This document shows, piece after piece, positions 15,037 to 25,057 of a DNA stretch of 64,000 bases. Source of the stretch: Alphaproteobacteria bacterium (GTDB lineage Bacteria > Pseudomonadota > Alphaproteobacteria > Rhodobacterales > Rhodobacteraceae); NCBI GenBank assembly GCA_030431485.1, contig JAUIIR010000003.1:62001-126000 (forward strand), in the 5' to 3' direction. A program made the position numbers and the translations under genes. The notes below the pieces were generated by a model. That model searched no databases and had not been told where the DNA came from. It saw only the letters and a list, made by a program, of their open reading frames with translations. Within the stretch, counting starts at the first letter, position 1. Every line of letters starts with the position of its first letter.

Positions 15037-15951
15037 TCAGCCCTGGGGAGTGAGGTTCGATCGCGCGAGCCCGCGTTTGACGCCAAGCTGGCGTTCTCGC
15101 CAAATGATCAGAACACCTGCTCCGATGATGACAACCGACCCGATCAGTGTGTGGATCGTCGGGATTTCGTCGAAGATGGCGTAGCCAATCACCAGTGCAA
15201 AGAGGATGGACGCGTAGTCGAACGGAGCGAGGAACGCGGCTTCGGCGTGGCGGTATGAGGCGGTCAGAAGGATTTGTGCGACCCCGCCGATGACACCGGC
15301 ACCGATCAGTTGGCTGGCTGTGATTGCGTCGGGCATGACCCAGCCGAAAGGGGATGTCAGAAGCGACAGGCAGGACGCGGTGAGCGCAAAGTAGAACACA
15401 ACAGACGCCGTGGTTTCGGACTGCACGAGCTTGCGAATGTGCACATGTGCCAAGGCGCGCAGCGTGGCGGATGCGAGCACCAGCGCGACACCCCAACGCG
15501 CAGCGGTGCCCATCTCTTCGTTACCGAGTTGTGGCAACATCACGATCACAACGCCAACAAGGCCGATGAACACCGCTGACATTCGCACAAGCCTGATTTT
15601 TTCGCCCAAAAGCAATGCCGCGAAGATCACGGTCAGGATGGGTGCGGCGTAGCCCAGCACGGTAACTTCTGGTAGCGGCAACAGTCCCAGCGCGGCAAAG
15701 CCACACGACATGGCGCTGACACCAAAGAGGCCGCGCCAGAAATGGCCGGCCGGGTTGCGGGTCCGCAATCCGGTGCTCAGTTCTCGGCGCAGCGCAAGCC
15801 AGGACAGGATCACAGGGATGGCAAAGAAGGATCGGAAGAACACCGCTTCGCCCGGCGGCACCACGTCGGAGCTTGCTTTGATCAGCGACGCCATTATGAC
15901 GAATAGCAAGACGGCGCTGAGTTTCAGCACCATACCGCGGAGCGGGGACAT
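15037..15951 (-). CDS. EamA/DMT family transporter
   Basis: A 304-residue membrane protein with ten predicted helices in two repeats of five, typical of the drug/metabolite transporter superfamily. The first half has FFRSFFAIPVILSWLALR and GYAAPILTVIFAALLLGE; the second ends ALVIGYAIFDEIPTIHTLIGSVVIIGAG (parts shown). GGAG precedes the ATG. The substrate cannot be read from sequence. A second EamA protein lies at 34000-34899. Confidence 0.85.
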   Translation of the reverse strand: MSPLRGMVLKLSAVLLFVIMASLIKASSDVVPPGEAVFFRSFFAIPVILSWLALRRELSTGLRTRNPAGHFWRGLFGVSAMSCGFAALGLLPLPEVTVLGYAAPILTVIFAALLLGEKIRLVRMSAVFIGLVGVVIVMLPQLGNEEMGTAARWGVALVLASATLRALAHVHIRKLVQSETTASVVFYFALTASCLSLLTSPFGWVMPDAITASQLIGAGVIGGVAQILLTASYRHAEAAFLAPFDYASILFALVIGYAIFDEIPTIHTLIGSVVIIGAGVLIIWRERQLGVKRGLARSNLTPQG

Positions 15952-16031
15952 AGGTTCTCCGTGTCAGGGTTACAGTGCTAAACTGCCCGTGTCTTGTGAG
16001 AACGTCAATTAGGCCCGAGAGTTCCGAGGGA

Positions 16032-16772
16032 TCAGGTGAAGAGCACTTCGTAGAGCAGTTTGACTGACACGACGGCCAAGGCAATTTCGATCAGGATGAA
16101 AAAGACCCGCTCTGGCAGTGCCCGCGAAACTGCGGCACCGCTCCATGCACCTGCGAGGGCAAACGGAGCCAGCCAAATGGCTTGGCTCGCACTGTCCCAG
16201 GTAATCTGTCCCGCAAGGATGTACGGTGGCACCTTGAGCAGATTCACAACCGTGAAGAAGATGGTCGACGTGCCCAGATAGACCATCTTGTCGAGCTTTT
16301 GTGGCAGGACATAGGCCTGAAAGGGTGGACCGCCGGCATGAGATATATAGCTGGTCAGCCCGGCCAGGGTGCCCCAGAAGATACCCCTAGGCCCATCTGC
16401 AGTTTGTGGTGGCACCGGAACCTTTGCCAGACGTTTACGCACGGTGGAAACGAGGTAGAAAAAGCCGATCAGTGCGACAAGCAGCTTGCCTGCGTCGCCC
16501 GGTACATAGGAAATGGCTGCAAACCCGATCAGGATACCGACGATGGCTCCCGGAAGGAGAATTTTCAGATTGCGCCGCGAAAAGGCTTTGCGAAAGAGAT
16601 AGACCGCATACATGTCGGCAACGATATAGATCGGTAATAACAATCCCGCTGCATGTGCTGGGTCCATGAACAACGACATCAGCGGCACCGAAAGAAGCGC
16701 TATCATGGGCACGCCCCCTTTTGACAGGCCCATCAAAAAGGCGGCCAGCGCTGCGATGATCCAGTAGTCCAC
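16032..16772 (-). CDS. Sulfite exporter TauE/SafE family membrane protein
   Basis: A 246-residue, roughly eight-helix protein of the TauE/SafE family, proposed exporters of sulfoacetate, sulfite or related anions. The family signature near the start is GLSKGGVPMIALLSVPLM, with a second copy-like region around GLTSYISHAGGPPFQAYVL. Genes for sulfonate breakdown are not in the window, so the substrate is open. Divergent from the permease-like gene at 16916. Confidence 0.83.
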   Translation of the reverse strand: MDYWIIAALAAFLMGLSKGGVPMIALLSVPLMSLFMDPAHAAGLLLPIYIVADMYAVYLFRKAFSRRNLKILLPGAIVGILIGFAAISYVPGDAGKLLVALIGFFYLVSTVRKRLAKVPVPPQTADGPRGIFWGTLAGLTSYISHAGGPPFQAYVLPQKLDKMVYLGTSTIFFTVVNLLKVPPYILAGQITWDSASQAIWLAPFALAGAWSGAAVSRALPERVFFILIEIALAVVSVKLLYEVLFT

Positions 16773-16915
16773 GTTCTGCCTCTCAATTGCGTCGTGTGTC
16801 TGGTTTCACGGAATACGCGAGATGCCAAGCCCGAGGTGATTTTGGTCGCGGCTTGATTGTTTTGCCTGCGACCCGCTAAGGGTGCCGCAAGCGGGTTTGA
16901 AAAGCAGCCAAGAGA

Positions 16916-18109
16916 ATGCTGAACGCAGCCATTTTGACCATGGTGATTGCAACCGGGGCGCTGTTGATGCATCCCCGACTGGCCAACGCGACCCTGTGGC
17001 GTGCGACGATCACGCCGCTGGCTTCGATCATCGGGAGCGGTTTTCTGGTGATCGGCCCCATTCTGGATTTCAGTTTTGGGCTGTTTGCGCCTCTGATCAT
17101 GTTGGCTTTGACGGCAGTGGCCTATGCTTTTGGCGCGGCGATCCGGTACAACATTCAGACGATTGATGCGCATCCGGAACGTACTGTCTGGACGGAGCGC
17201 ATGGAAGGGCTGGCGTCAGTTGTGCTGGCCTTTGCGTATGTGATTTCGGTCGCTTATTACCTGAACCTTTTCGGATCGTTCGGGATTAGCCTGACGGCGT
17301 TGGATAAGGCAGCTGATGCCAGATTGCTGACGACATTCATTTTCTTTGTGATCCTGATTGTCGGGTGGACCAAAGGCTTTGCCGCACTTGAGAGGCTGGA
17401 GCAGATTTCTGTGGGTTTGAAGCTCACGATTATTGCGGGGTTGCTGTTCGGCCTCGTTGTGCATTTTGTGAACACTGTGCGTGCGGACGAGGTGCTGATG
17501 AATCCGGCGCAGGTGTCTGGCTGGTCTGCGCTTACGCTTGTCTTCGGTCTGATCGTAACCGTTCAAGGCTTTGAAACGTCGCGCTATCTTGGCGAAACAT
17601 ATGATGCACAGACGCGGGTCCGCTCTATGAAGCTTGCGCAGATCGTTTCTACCGCGATTTACGTGATCTATATCGCACTGCTGTCCTACGCATTTGTGCC
17701 TGGAACGATGGATTTGGACGAAACGGCGATTATTGACATGATGGAGATTGTCGCTCCGATCTTGCCGGTGCTTTTGGTGGCCGCTGCGTTGAGTGCGCAG
17801 TTTAGCGCGGCGGTTGCGGATACCAGCGGATCCGGCGGATTGATCTCGGAAATCAGCCGGAATCGCATCCCAACCAAACTAGCTTACACGCTTCTTGTTG
17901 GGGTCGGTGTTGTCCTGACCTGGAGCTTCAATATTTTTGAGATCATTTCCTATGCGTCTCGCGCTTTTGCCGCCTATTACGCATTGCAGGCGAGCATAGC
18001 TGCGCTTTCCGCGTATTCCGCGAGACGCTGGCTGCCTATGTCCGGATTTGTGAGCCTCGCGGCCTTGGGCGTTGCGATCGCTGTGTTTGGGCAACCTGTC
18101 GAGGTGTAA
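16916..18109 (+). CDS. Polytopic membrane protein, APC-superfamily-like
   Basis: A 397-residue protein with about eleven hydrophobic segments. The opening PLASIIGSGFLVIGPILD and the middle VFGLIVTVQGFETSRYLGETYD recall amino acid/polyamine permeases of the APC fold, whose first helix carries a G-S/A-G motif. It does not match a specific transporter that I recognise. A hairpin with 7-bp arms (ACCCGCT 16871-16877, AGCGGGT 16890-16896) lies in the leader 20 bases before the ATG. Confidence 0.6.
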   Translation: MLNAAILTMVIATGALLMHPRLANATLWRATITPLASIIGSGFLVIGPILDFSFGLFAPLIMLALTAVAYAFGAAIRYNIQTIDAHPERTVWTERMEGLASVVLAFAYVISVAYYLNLFGSFGISLTALDKAADARLLTTFIFFVILIVGWTKGFAALERLEQISVGLKLTIIAGLLFGLVVHFVNTVRADEVLMNPAQVSGWSALTLVFGLIVTVQGFETSRYLGETYDAQTRVRSMKLAQIVSTAIYVIYIALLSYAFVPGTMDLDETAIIDMMEIVAPILPVLLVAAALSAQFSAAVADTSGSGGLISEISRNRIPTKLAYTLLVGVGVVLTWSFNIFEIISYASRAFAAYYALQASIAALSAYSARRWLPMSGFVSLAALGVAIAVFGQPVEV

Positions 18110-18124
18110 GCGCGTGCACCCGCG

Positions 18125-18502
18125 CTAGGCTGTTTCTCGGCAGTGTCTTCGGAACGAACGTTTGAGCATATCCAACTCTGCGCGCAACAGAGACATTTCC
18201 GCCCGGATGTCTTCGCCAGCGGCATCGCCTGCGATGATGGAAAAATTTCCTAGTGCCTGTCCCAGTTCGGACTCCGATATCATGAAGGTATGAACACCAT
18301 CGGCGAGCAAATTTGTTGGAACCGGCACCTTGAGCAGCCAGGAGCCTGGATCGGGCAGAGGATCAAGTGTCACGCCTGGAATGGTCTTGTCGTGGACGCG
18401 AACCTCGACATGCGGGGTTGGGCTTTGGTCTGTGTCACCGGCAATCACACCTTCCCATACGCCTTCGAAGAAGCGGGATTTTGATAGGGAATATGCGGTC
18501 AT
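18125..18502 (-). CDS. Small protein of unknown function, beta domain plus coiled coil
   Basis: About 125 residues when started at the ATG with GAGG upstream (MTAYSLSKSRFFEGVWEG). The first two thirds are beta-rich (VEVRVHDKTIPGV, PGSWLLKVPVP, DGVHTFMISES) like an immunoglobulin-type or carbohydrate-binding sandwich; the last 30 residues form a short coiled coil (IRAEMSLLRAELDMLKRSF). No signal peptide. It starts 10 bases after the stop of the upstream gene, so the two form one unit. No function recognised. Confidence 0.6.
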   Translation of the reverse strand: MTAYSLSKSRFFEGVWEGVIAGDTDQSPTPHVEVRVHDKTIPGVTLDPLPDPGSWLLKVPVPTNLLADGVHTFMISESELGQALGNFSIIAGDAAGEDIRAEMSLLRAELDMLKRSFRRHCRETA

Positions 18503-18512
18503 ACTCGGGTCC

Positions 18513-19286
18513 TCACATCTCGGCACGGGGGCGGCGGCTGAAGAACAGGTCGCGCAGAATGACCTGACTCATTTCGGGGTTTTCAAAGATCAGGTCGACC
18601 CACACCTTTTCGATCCGTTTTTCATTTAGCTTGGTGTAGGCAAGATCAAATTCGACCGCCAATTCGCGGTCGTTGACGGGCAGTTCCCGGACGATTTGCT
18701 CGGTGTTGGGGCCGTGCTGAATGTTGAGACGGGCGAAGATCTCCAAGGGTCGTTCCAATTCGACGATGAAATCGCACCTCACGAGATGGCGGCGCTTCAG
18801 ATCGACTGTCGCTTCGGCGGGCAGGTCGATGACAAGGGACAGGTAGGACCCATCAAAGCGAAACACGTCCAGTCGCAATCCAAAAGGTGCAAGGTCTTCG
18901 GCGCTCGTGTTTCGGAGTTGCCGCAGTGTGAGTTCGGATTGCGTGCAATCATGAAAGAGCGTGACTTCGCGGCCAAGCATGGATTTGTTTTCCACCGCCG
19001 AGATGCCCTGCACCGGCAACGGACCACACCAGATTTCAGGGCGCCATGACCAATCTGCATCATAGGGGATCGGTACGGATTGATTGCCGATGATCGGAAG
19101 CGCGAGGCGGTTGTCCGCAACATGCAGCATTTCGTCGAGGAAGTATTTCATGCGGCGTGCGGCCGCGCGGTTTTTGCGAAGATCGCGCAGGTCCATGTCG
19201 CGCGCCGTTTCGGCCCAGCGTCGAAACCGCCGGAGCGCTGATTGCTGAAGCATGCGGTCAAAGAGACCGGGTTTCATTTCCGTCAT
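18513..19286 (-). CDS. Conserved protein of unknown function, DUF6478-like
   Basis: A 257-residue protein, cytoplasmic by sequence, with a basic helical N-terminus (QQSALRRFRRWAETARDMDL) and a beta-rich remainder (DADWSWRPEIWCGPL, GREVTLFHDCTQSELTLRQ, LIFENPEMSQVILRDLFFSRRPRAEM in parts). It resembles proteins found across Rhodobacteraceae that I associate with DUF6478, but this label is from memory. The following gene starts 10 bases after its stop. Confidence 0.6.
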   Translation of the reverse strand: MTEMKPGLFDRMLQQSALRRFRRWAETARDMDLRDLRKNRAAARRMKYFLDEMLHVADNRLALPIIGNQSVPIPYDADWSWRPEIWCGPLPVQGISAVENKSMLGREVTLFHDCTQSELTLRQLRNTSAEDLAPFGLRLDVFRFDGSYLSLVIDLPAEATVDLKRRHLVRCDFIVELERPLEIFARLNIQHGPNTEQIVRELPVNDRELAVEFDLAYTKLNEKRIEKVWVDLIFENPEMSQVILRDLFFSRRPRAEM

Positions 19287-19348
19287 GAGCTGCTCGCCCT
19301 TGATAATGCTTTTTATCCGCCACTTTATCGTATCGGTTGAACACCATA

Positions 19349-20038
19349 TTACAGATCACGCCTTGCAAATAAACGGCCAAGTCGCGCAGTGAGTGGATCG
19401 ACCTGCGATTGCGACTGTTCTGCACTTGCCGATGACCGTGATCGGGACTTAGCGCGGATGTCTGAAGAAACGGTATTGAGGAATGCGGCGCCCTGAGCAC
19501 CGATGAGTGGGCTACCCTGCGGTGCATAGAGTGTGACGCCGACAAGATAGTCGCCAGTCACAAAAGCTCCGCGCCAGTGTTTGGCATCGCTGCCTGCAAA
19601 TGCGTTTTCGCCGCCGGTGGCCATCTGGCCAACTGCGAGTGCGCTAAGTTCACGGCTTTGTAGAAGGTCGGTCTGAAGTGCTGCGGCAAGGTCTTGTGGG
19701 CTGGGCACAGTTTCGGGTGCTGCGCTGACCGTGACTGTCACAAGGGCGGGTTCGACAATCGCTCCTTCTGTGCCGCCTGACATGATGTGGCAGCTTGCCA
19801 TTGCAGCAAAGCCGCCGGTCTTAGAACTGCGCAAGGTCGTTTGGTCGATGCAGTATCCGTCCGGACCGGCCACGGTGATATCGCCGCGCGCAAGTTCTGC
19901 CGTCGAGACCAAAATCGGGAGACCTGAAGCGCTGTTCTGGAGCAGCGACATCTGGCCGAATGCACCGGACTCGGCACACCCTGAGAGAAACGCCGCGCTG
20001 AAAAGCGCGGCGCAGAGAGTTTTGTATGTACCGATCAA
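19349..20038 (-). CDS. Lipoprotein of unknown function
   Basis: A 229-residue secreted protein whose signal peptide ends in the lipobox LSGC (Cys21). The mature part contains a [24 protein letters not shown] block with two Cys that may pair (about residues 63 and 83), a middle helical region and a Ser/Arg-rich, polar C-terminus. No enzyme motif. It overlaps the end of ilvD by four bases and is probably translated from the ilvD transcript. Confidence 0.62.
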   Translation of the reverse strand: MIGTYKTLCAALFSAAFLSGCAESGAFGQMSLLQNSASGLPILVSTAELARGDITVAGPDGYCIDQTTLRSSKTGGFAAMASCHIMSGGTEGAIVEPALVTVTVSAAPETVPSPQDLAAALQTDLLQSRELSALAVGQMATGGENAFAGSDAKHWRGAFVTGDYLVGVTLYAPQGSPLIGAQGAAFLNTVSSDIRAKSRSRSSASAEQSQSQVDPLTARLGRLFARRDL

Positions 20039-21798
20039 AGGTCCGCGTACACGTGTTTTTCGCCTTCGGCCCCCGGATGCGTGACCGCACCTTTATACGT
20101 GGGGCCGACCAGCTTGGCGAATTTCCAGACAGCACCGGATGTGTAGATGGTTTCTCGCGGACCCGCCCAGTCGGCTTTGCGCTTTGCAAGCTCGTCATCT
20201 GACAGATCAACGCTCAGCGATCCGTTGACAGCGTCGATGGTGATCATATCGCCGTTTTGCAGCAGAGCGATGGGCCCGCCATGCGCTGCCTCCGGGCCAA
20301 CATGACCGACGCAGAAGCCGCGTGTTGCACCTGAGAAGCGGCCATCCGTGATCAGCGCCACTTTCTTACCCATGCCCTGACCCGAGAGGGCGGCTGTGGT
20401 CGCCAGCATCTCGCGCATACCTGGGCCACCGGCTGGGCCTTCGTTGCGGATCACAATGACTTCGCCTTCCTCGTAGCCGCGCGCTTTGACGGCTGCAAAG
20501 GCCTCTTCTTCGCATTCGAAAACGCGGGCGGGGCCTGTAAAGACCTGATCTTCGGCACTGATGCCTGCAACTTTCACGATGGCACCTTCGGGGGCAAGGT
20601 TGCCCTTAAGGCCGACAACGCCTCCGGTTTTTGTGATCGGGGTGTCGATGGAATAGATCACCTTACCGTCAGCTTCGCGTTCGATGCGGTCCAGTTCTTC
20701 GCCAATGGTGCGAGTCGATGCGGTCATGCAGTCTTCGTGAATGAGACCCGCCTTGCGTAGTTCCTTCATCACGACAGGGATCCCACCCGCGTCATAGAGG
20801 TCTTTGGCGACATACTGACCGCCAGGCTTCAGATCGACGAAATACGGCGTGTCTTTGAAGATTTCGCAGACATCTTCGAGATAGAATTCGATCCCCGCCT
20901 CGTTGGCGATCGCGGGCAGGTGCAGACCGGCATTTGTAGAGCCGCCTGTACACGCCACGACCCGCGCTGCGTTTTCAAGTGCCTTGCGCGTGACCACATC
21001 ACGGGCCCGGATGTTCTTTTCGATGAGGTCCATCACTGCGCGCCCCGATGCTTCACCGTAGGCGTCGCGGCTTTCATAGGGGGCAGGCATGCCGGACGAG
21101 TTGAAAAGCGCGAGACCGATGGCTTCAGAGACGCAGGCCATTGTATTCGCGGTAAACTGACCACCGCAGGCACCCGCCGACGGGCAGGCCACGCGTTCGA
21201 GCATGTCGAGCGCCTTGTCGGACATCTCTTTGTTCTGATGGCGGCCAACCGCTTCGAACATGTCCTGAACGGTGAGGTCACGTGTGCGGAAATCCTCGGG
21301 GATCTCGTCAACCTGCGGCGCTTTGCCAGGAAGGATCGAGCCGCCGTAGATAAACACAGAGGGTACGTTGAGGCGCACCATCGCCATCATCATGCCGGGC
21401 AGTGATTTGTCACAGCCTGCAAGGCCAACGACGGCGTCATAGCAGTGACCGCGCATCGTCAGTTCCACGGTGTCGGCAATCGCCTCACGCGATGCGAGCG
21501 AAGAGCGCATGCCTTCGTGGCCCATCGCGATCCCGTCGGTCACAGTGATTGTGGTGAATTCACGCGGCGTGCCGAAGCCTTGCTTGACGCCCATTTTCAC
21601 CGCCTGTGCCTGTCGGTTTAGAGCGATGTTACAGGGCGCTGCTTCGTTCCAGCAGGTCGCGACACCAACGAGAGGCTGATGAATTTCTTCCTCGGTCATG
21701 CCCATCGCGTAATAGTAGGAGCGATGCGGTGCGCGCTCTGGGCCTTCGGTGACATGGCGGCTGGGCAGTTTCGACTTGTCGAATGGACGCTTGAGCAT
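20035..21798 (-). CDS. ilvD: Dihydroxy-acid dehydratase
   Basis: A 587-residue iron-sulfur enzyme that dehydrates dihydroxy acids in the synthesis of valine, isoleucine and pantothenate precursors. Cluster-binding cysteines lie in [23 protein letters not shown] and [13 protein letters not shown]; other blocks are [27 protein letters not shown] and [22 protein letters not shown] (parts). I start it at the ATG with GGGAGGAG upstream ([15 protein letters not shown]); the frame remains open a further 119 codons, but that part overlaps the oxidoreductase gene and has no family match. Confidence 0.96.
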   Translation of the reverse strand: MLKRPFDKSKLPSRHVTEGPERAPHRSYYYAMGMTEEEIHQPLVGVATCWNEAAPCNIALNRQAQAVKMGVKQGFGTPREFTTITVTDGIAMGHEGMRSSLASREAIADTVELTMRGHCYDAVVGLAGCDKSLPGMMMAMVRLNVPSVFIYGGSILPGKAPQVDEIPEDFRTRDLTVQDMFEAVGRHQNKEMSDKALDMLERVACPSAGACGGQFTANTMACVSEAIGLALFNSSGMPAPYESRDAYGEASGRAVMDLIEKNIRARDVVTRKALENAARVVACTGGSTNAGLHLPAIANEAGIEFYLEDVCEIFKDTPYFVDLKPGGQYVAKDLYDAGGIPVVMKELRKAGLIHEDCMTASTRTIGEELDRIEREADGKVIYSIDTPITKTGGVVGLKGNLAPEGAIVKVAGISAEDQVFTGPARVFECEEEAFAAVKARGYEEGEVIVIRNEGPAGGPGMREMLATTAALSGQGMGKKVALITDGRFSGATRGFCVGHVGPEAAHGGPIALLQNGDMITIDAVNGSLSVDLSDDELAKRKADWAGPRETIYTSGAVWKFAKLVGPTYKGAVTHPGAEGEKHVYADL

Positions 21799-21919
21799 GA
21801 CGCTCCTCCCTGAATTCGTTGCTTGATCCCGAATAGCGAACCGGACAGGGCGGCACAAGAGATTGGGCAGCGTGCACAGTATTTCGAACGTACGGGTCAG
21901 GCAGGTTCTAAAGGCGGCG

Positions 21920-23242
21920 TTACCGGTCGAAGACAGTGGCTGCGGCGTAGGCTGGCGCGAGCAACATGCGTCGGAAAAATCCAAGTGGAAAGCGGCTCGG
22001 CGGTGTTGTGAGAAAGTCAGGAAATGGCCCGCTGGGCTGTCGTCCCAGCACCGTATCGGCCAGCTTTGCCCCAAGGTAGCTGCCCATAGCAACACCATTG
22101 CCGTGATAGCCCATCGCGGCGTAGAGGCCGGGGTGATCGGGCACGGGGCCGGCAAAGGGCGTGAGACGGCGCATCAGGCAGACCAGCCCGGACCATTCGT
22201 GGGTTATTTCGACCTCACGCCATTCCGGGAAAAGGGCGTGAAAGTCCTTCCTGATCTTGTGCGACAGGGCCGCTTCGGCACCTGCTGTCGCCCGCAAGCC
22301 GCCGCGCATGCCAAAGAGAAAACGCCCATCGGGCATCAGTCGGAAATAATGCAGCAGGATACGGCTGTCATAGCACATCTGAAGGCTGGTCCAGCCCTGT
22401 TGCGCCTGTTCGTCCGGGGTGATCGGACGCGTGACAATGATCGTGGATTGCACTGGCAGGTAACGGGCACGCAGCCAGTTGGGCATATCTTCGGACGAGT
22501 ATCCATTGGTGGCGAGAATTACCTTCCTGGCTGTGAGATTTCCCTTTGGAGTTGCGATGCGCCAGTGGTCTCCAATGCGGCGAAGCGACAGGGCGGGCGT
22601 TTGGCCAAACAGACTTGCACCGGCACGTTGAGCGGCCCGCACCAGACCCGCGTAGTATTTGGCAGGATTGAGTGCAAATCCGATAGGCAATGTGATGCCA
22701 CCGAAGAACCTGCCGTTGAGGCCGCGCAAACGCAATTCTTGGACGGGAATGATCTCGGGCGCTACACCGTAAAAGGCAGCCGCTTCCGCAGCACTTGCCT
22801 GCATGTCGCGCATTGCGTGCGCGGTGTGAGCGAGCTGGGTCTCGCCGTCCGAATGCCGATCTGCGTCGATTGCATGCTCCGCGAGCAAGGCATCAACATG
22901 ATCGACCGCAGCGCGCTCAGTCTTGTGCCAGACCGATCGTTGGTACTTTCCAAAGCGGTGCGCAAGCAGAGCGCTGCTGAGTTTGGAGCCGCCAAGGCAA
23001 CAAAAGCCGCCATTTCGCCCCGACGCGCCCCAGCCGGGTTGTTCTGCGTCAATCACTGTGACGTCCACGTTGGCGCTGGCCAAAGAAAGCGCAGCGTTCA
23101 GGCCAGTGAAGCCCCCTCCGATAACCGCGACCTCTGTCCTGTGATCACCCTCAAGCTGTGGCTGTTGGGCAGGTGCGGCTGTGTCGCGCCACCAGCATGT
23201 CTTAGGATTGCGATAGGCGGCGTTTTCATAGATCCGCCTCAT
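21920..23242 (-). CDS. FAD-dependent amine oxidase, PuuB-like (gamma-glutamylputrescine oxidase family)
   Basis: A 440-residue DAO-family flavoprotein. The dinucleotide fold is [14 protein letters not shown] (residues 38-51), followed by [18 protein letters not shown], the FAD-binding [10 protein letters not shown] typical of PuuB/OrdL proteins. The C-terminal [24 protein letters not shown] block is also typical. It begins four bases inside the end of the last permease gene of the polyamine transporter, so it belongs to that operon and probably oxidises an imported amine. The exact substrate (putrescine, its glutamyl conjugate or another) is inferred. Confidence 0.82.
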   Translation of the reverse strand: MRRIYENAAYRNPKTCWWRDTAAPAQQPQLEGDHRTEVAVIGGGFTGLNAALSLASANVDVTVIDAEQPGWGASGRNGGFCCLGGSKLSSALLAHRFGKYQRSVWHKTERAAVDHVDALLAEHAIDADRHSDGETQLAHTAHAMRDMQASAAEAAAFYGVAPEIIPVQELRLRGLNGRFFGGITLPIGFALNPAKYYAGLVRAAQRAGASLFGQTPALSLRRIGDHWRIATPKGNLTARKVILATNGYSSEDMPNWLRARYLPVQSTIIVTRPITPDEQAQQGWTSLQMCYDSRILLHYFRLMPDGRFLFGMRGGLRATAGAEAALSHKIRKDFHALFPEWREVEITHEWSGLVCLMRRLTPFAGPVPDHPGLYAAMGYHGNGVAMGSYLGAKLADTVLGRQPSGPFPDFLTTPPSRFPLGFFRRMLLAPAYAAATVFDR

Positions 23243-24057
23243 GTGGGCCGTTCGGCCATGCGTTCATCCCTGGCCTGCCGTATCGCGGCCTGCTTGGTGA
23301 TCAATGAGGCGGTGATCACTCCGATTGTGACGATGGCAATCATGATCGTGGAGAGCGCGTTGATCTCTGGGCTGACACCGAGGCGCACCGCAGAGAAGAT
23401 CTTGATCGGTAAGGTGGTGGCCGACGGACCGGTTGTGAAGCTCGCAATGACGAGGTCGTCCAGCGACAGGGTGAAAGCCAGAAGCCAGCCGGAGATCACA
23501 GCAGGTGCGATGATGGGCAGAGTGACAAGGCGGAAGGCTTCGAACGGAGAGCAGCCAAGGTCGAGCGCAGCTTCCTCGAGGGATTGATCGAAGCTGACCA
23601 GTCGGGAGGAGACGACGACCGAGACGTAGCACATTGAGAATGTGGTGTGGGCAAGCACAATTGTCAGGACGCCCCGGTCCAGCCCGATGCCGATGAAGAG
23701 CAGAAGGAGCGACAGGCCGGTGATGACCTCGGGCATAACCAGGGGCGCGTAGATCATGCCGGAAAAGAGTGTTCGCCCGCTGAACCGGCCTGCACGCACC
23801 AGAACGTAGGCCGCCATAGTGCCGAGTATCGTTGCGATCGTGGAGCTTATGACGGCAACTTTGATCGTCACCCAGGCGGCGTTCAGGAATTCTTCGTTGC
23901 GGAGGAGTTCGCCGTACCACTTGGTCGAGAATCCGGCCCAGACGGTTACCAGCTTTGACGCGTTAAAGCTGTAGATCACGAGGATGATCATCGGGATATA
24001 GAGAAATGCAAACCCCAGTGTCAGAGCTGAGGCATTGAACCACGAGAACCGTCTCAT
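23239..24057 (-). CDS. potI: Polyamine ABC transporter permease (PotI/PotC type)
   Basis: A 272-residue inner-membrane permease with six helices. The ABC-interaction EAA loop reads EAALDLGCSPFEAFRLVTLPIIAPAV in parts (EAALDLGCSPFEAF). The N-terminal FAFLYIPMIILVIYSFNAS segment is typical of PotC/PotI. It lies downstream of the partner permease and overlaps the amine oxidase gene by four bases. Confidence 0.88.
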   Translation of the reverse strand: MRRFSWFNASALTLGFAFLYIPMIILVIYSFNASKLVTVWAGFSTKWYGELLRNEEFLNAAWVTIKVAVISSTIATILGTMAAYVLVRAGRFSGRTLFSGMIYAPLVMPEVITGLSLLLLFIGIGLDRGVLTIVLAHTTFSMCYVSVVVSSRLVSFDQSLEEAALDLGCSPFEAFRLVTLPIIAPAVISGWLLAFTLSLDDLVIASFTTGPSATTLPIKIFSAVRLGVSPEINALSTIMIAIVTIGVITASLITKQAAIRQARDERMAERPT

Positions 24058-24096
24058 GCGATGATCCTTTTGGTTCCGCCTGCTTTGGAAAGCGAT

Positions 24097-24150
24097 CCGC
24101 TGGGGGTTTCACCCCCAGACCCCCAGGATATTTGGAAAACAAAGAAGGTA
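24097..24150. repeat. Rhodobacteraceae-type intergenic repeat between the two permease genes
   Basis: The 106-base gap between potH and potI contains GGGGG-tttca-CCCCC, then AGACCCCCAGGATATTTGG and an A-rich tail to about 24150. Hairpins of this kind followed by a CCCCC-GG-ATATTTGG block recur between genes in Rhodobacteraceae genomes, in my recollection. Only one copy is in this window, so the repeat status rests on that recollection. Confidence 0.5.
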
Positions 24151-24163
24151 GGATTGGTCTGCA

Positions 24164-25054
24164 TTATCCTTCGGCCTCGCGCTGTTTCTGTTCGTTGCGC
24201 TGGAACAGGATGATCGGGATCACGAGGATCAACAGCAGGATCACCGCCACGGCGGAGGCCACGGGCCAGTCGCGGTTCGAGAAGAATTCTTCCCACAGGA
24301 CCTTCCCGATCATTAAAGTGCCTGATCCGCCCAGGAGAGACGGGATCACGAATTCGCCGATGGTCGGGATGAAGACAAGAAAACACCCTGCGATGATTCC
24401 GTTTTTCGACAAAGGCACAGTGACCAGCCAGAAGGCACTGAGGCGTGAGCAGCCAAGGTCTTCTGCGGCCTCGAGCAGACTGTCGTCCATGCGCTCAAGT
24501 GCCGAGTAGATAGGCAGGATCATGAACGGGAGGTAGGTGTAGACGATGCCGATATAGACAGCGGTGTTGGTGTTGAGGATCGTCAGAGGTTCATTGATGG
24601 CGCCAAGCCAGAGCAGCAACTGATTGAGCAGGCCTTCGTTCGAGAGGATTCCCATCCATGCGTAGACGCGGATCAGGAAACTTGTCCAGAAGGGCAGGAT
24701 CACCAACATCAGCAGTGTTGGGCGCCATTCCGGAGCTGCGCGGGCCATCGCGTAGGCGATTGGATAGCCGACAAGCAGGGTCATCACGGTAGAGGCAAAC
24801 GCAATCTGGAGCGAGCTGAGATAGGCCTTCCAGTAAAGATCGTCGGTGGTCAGAAACCAGAAGTTCTCGAAATCGAGCTCGGCAAAGAAGCTGGTCAGGC
24901 CTTCCCATCCGGCAGACAGGTCAAGCTGCGGAAAATAGGGGGGGCGTGCCAGCGCGACGTCTGAGAGCGAGATCTTCAGAACAATCACAAAGGGGATCAG
25001 AAAGAGCGCAACCAGCCAAAGGTAGGGCACCGCGATGAGGACGAAGCGGCGCAT
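24164..25054 (-). CDS. potH: Polyamine ABC transporter permease (PotH/PotB type)
   Basis: A 296-residue six-helix permease. The EAA loop is AAEDLGCSRLSAFWLVTVPLSKNGI (key part AEDLGCSRLSAFWLVTVPL). The early LVALFLIPFVIVLKISLSD and the mid LPFWTSFLIRVYAWMGIL are hallmarks of PotB/PotH. Three bases separate its start from the ATPase gene stop. Confidence 0.9.
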   Translation of the reverse strand: MRRFVLIAVPYLWLVALFLIPFVIVLKISLSDVALARPPYFPQLDLSAGWEGLTSFFAELDFENFWFLTTDDLYWKAYLSSLQIAFASTVMTLLVGYPIAYAMARAAPEWRPTLLMLVILPFWTSFLIRVYAWMGILSNEGLLNQLLLWLGAINEPLTILNTNTAVYIGIVYTYLPFMILPIYSALERMDDSLLEAAEDLGCSRLSAFWLVTVPLSKNGIIAGCFLVFIPTIGEFVIPSLLGGSGTLMIGKVLWEEFFSNRDWPVASAVAVILLLILVIPIILFQRNEQKQREAEG

Positions 25055-25057
25055 TCT

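Noticed and set aside
21799..22155. N-terminal extension of IlvD by 119 codons
   Set aside because: It overlaps the oxidoreductase gene, has no family match, and the inner ATG has a perfect GGGAGGAG.
21863..23587. A 574-codon open frame antisense to the amine oxidase gene
   Set aside because: It is the usual by-product of high GC on the opposite strand. The minus strand encodes a clear FAD enzyme with a dinucleotide motif, and the antisense protein has no recognisable domain.
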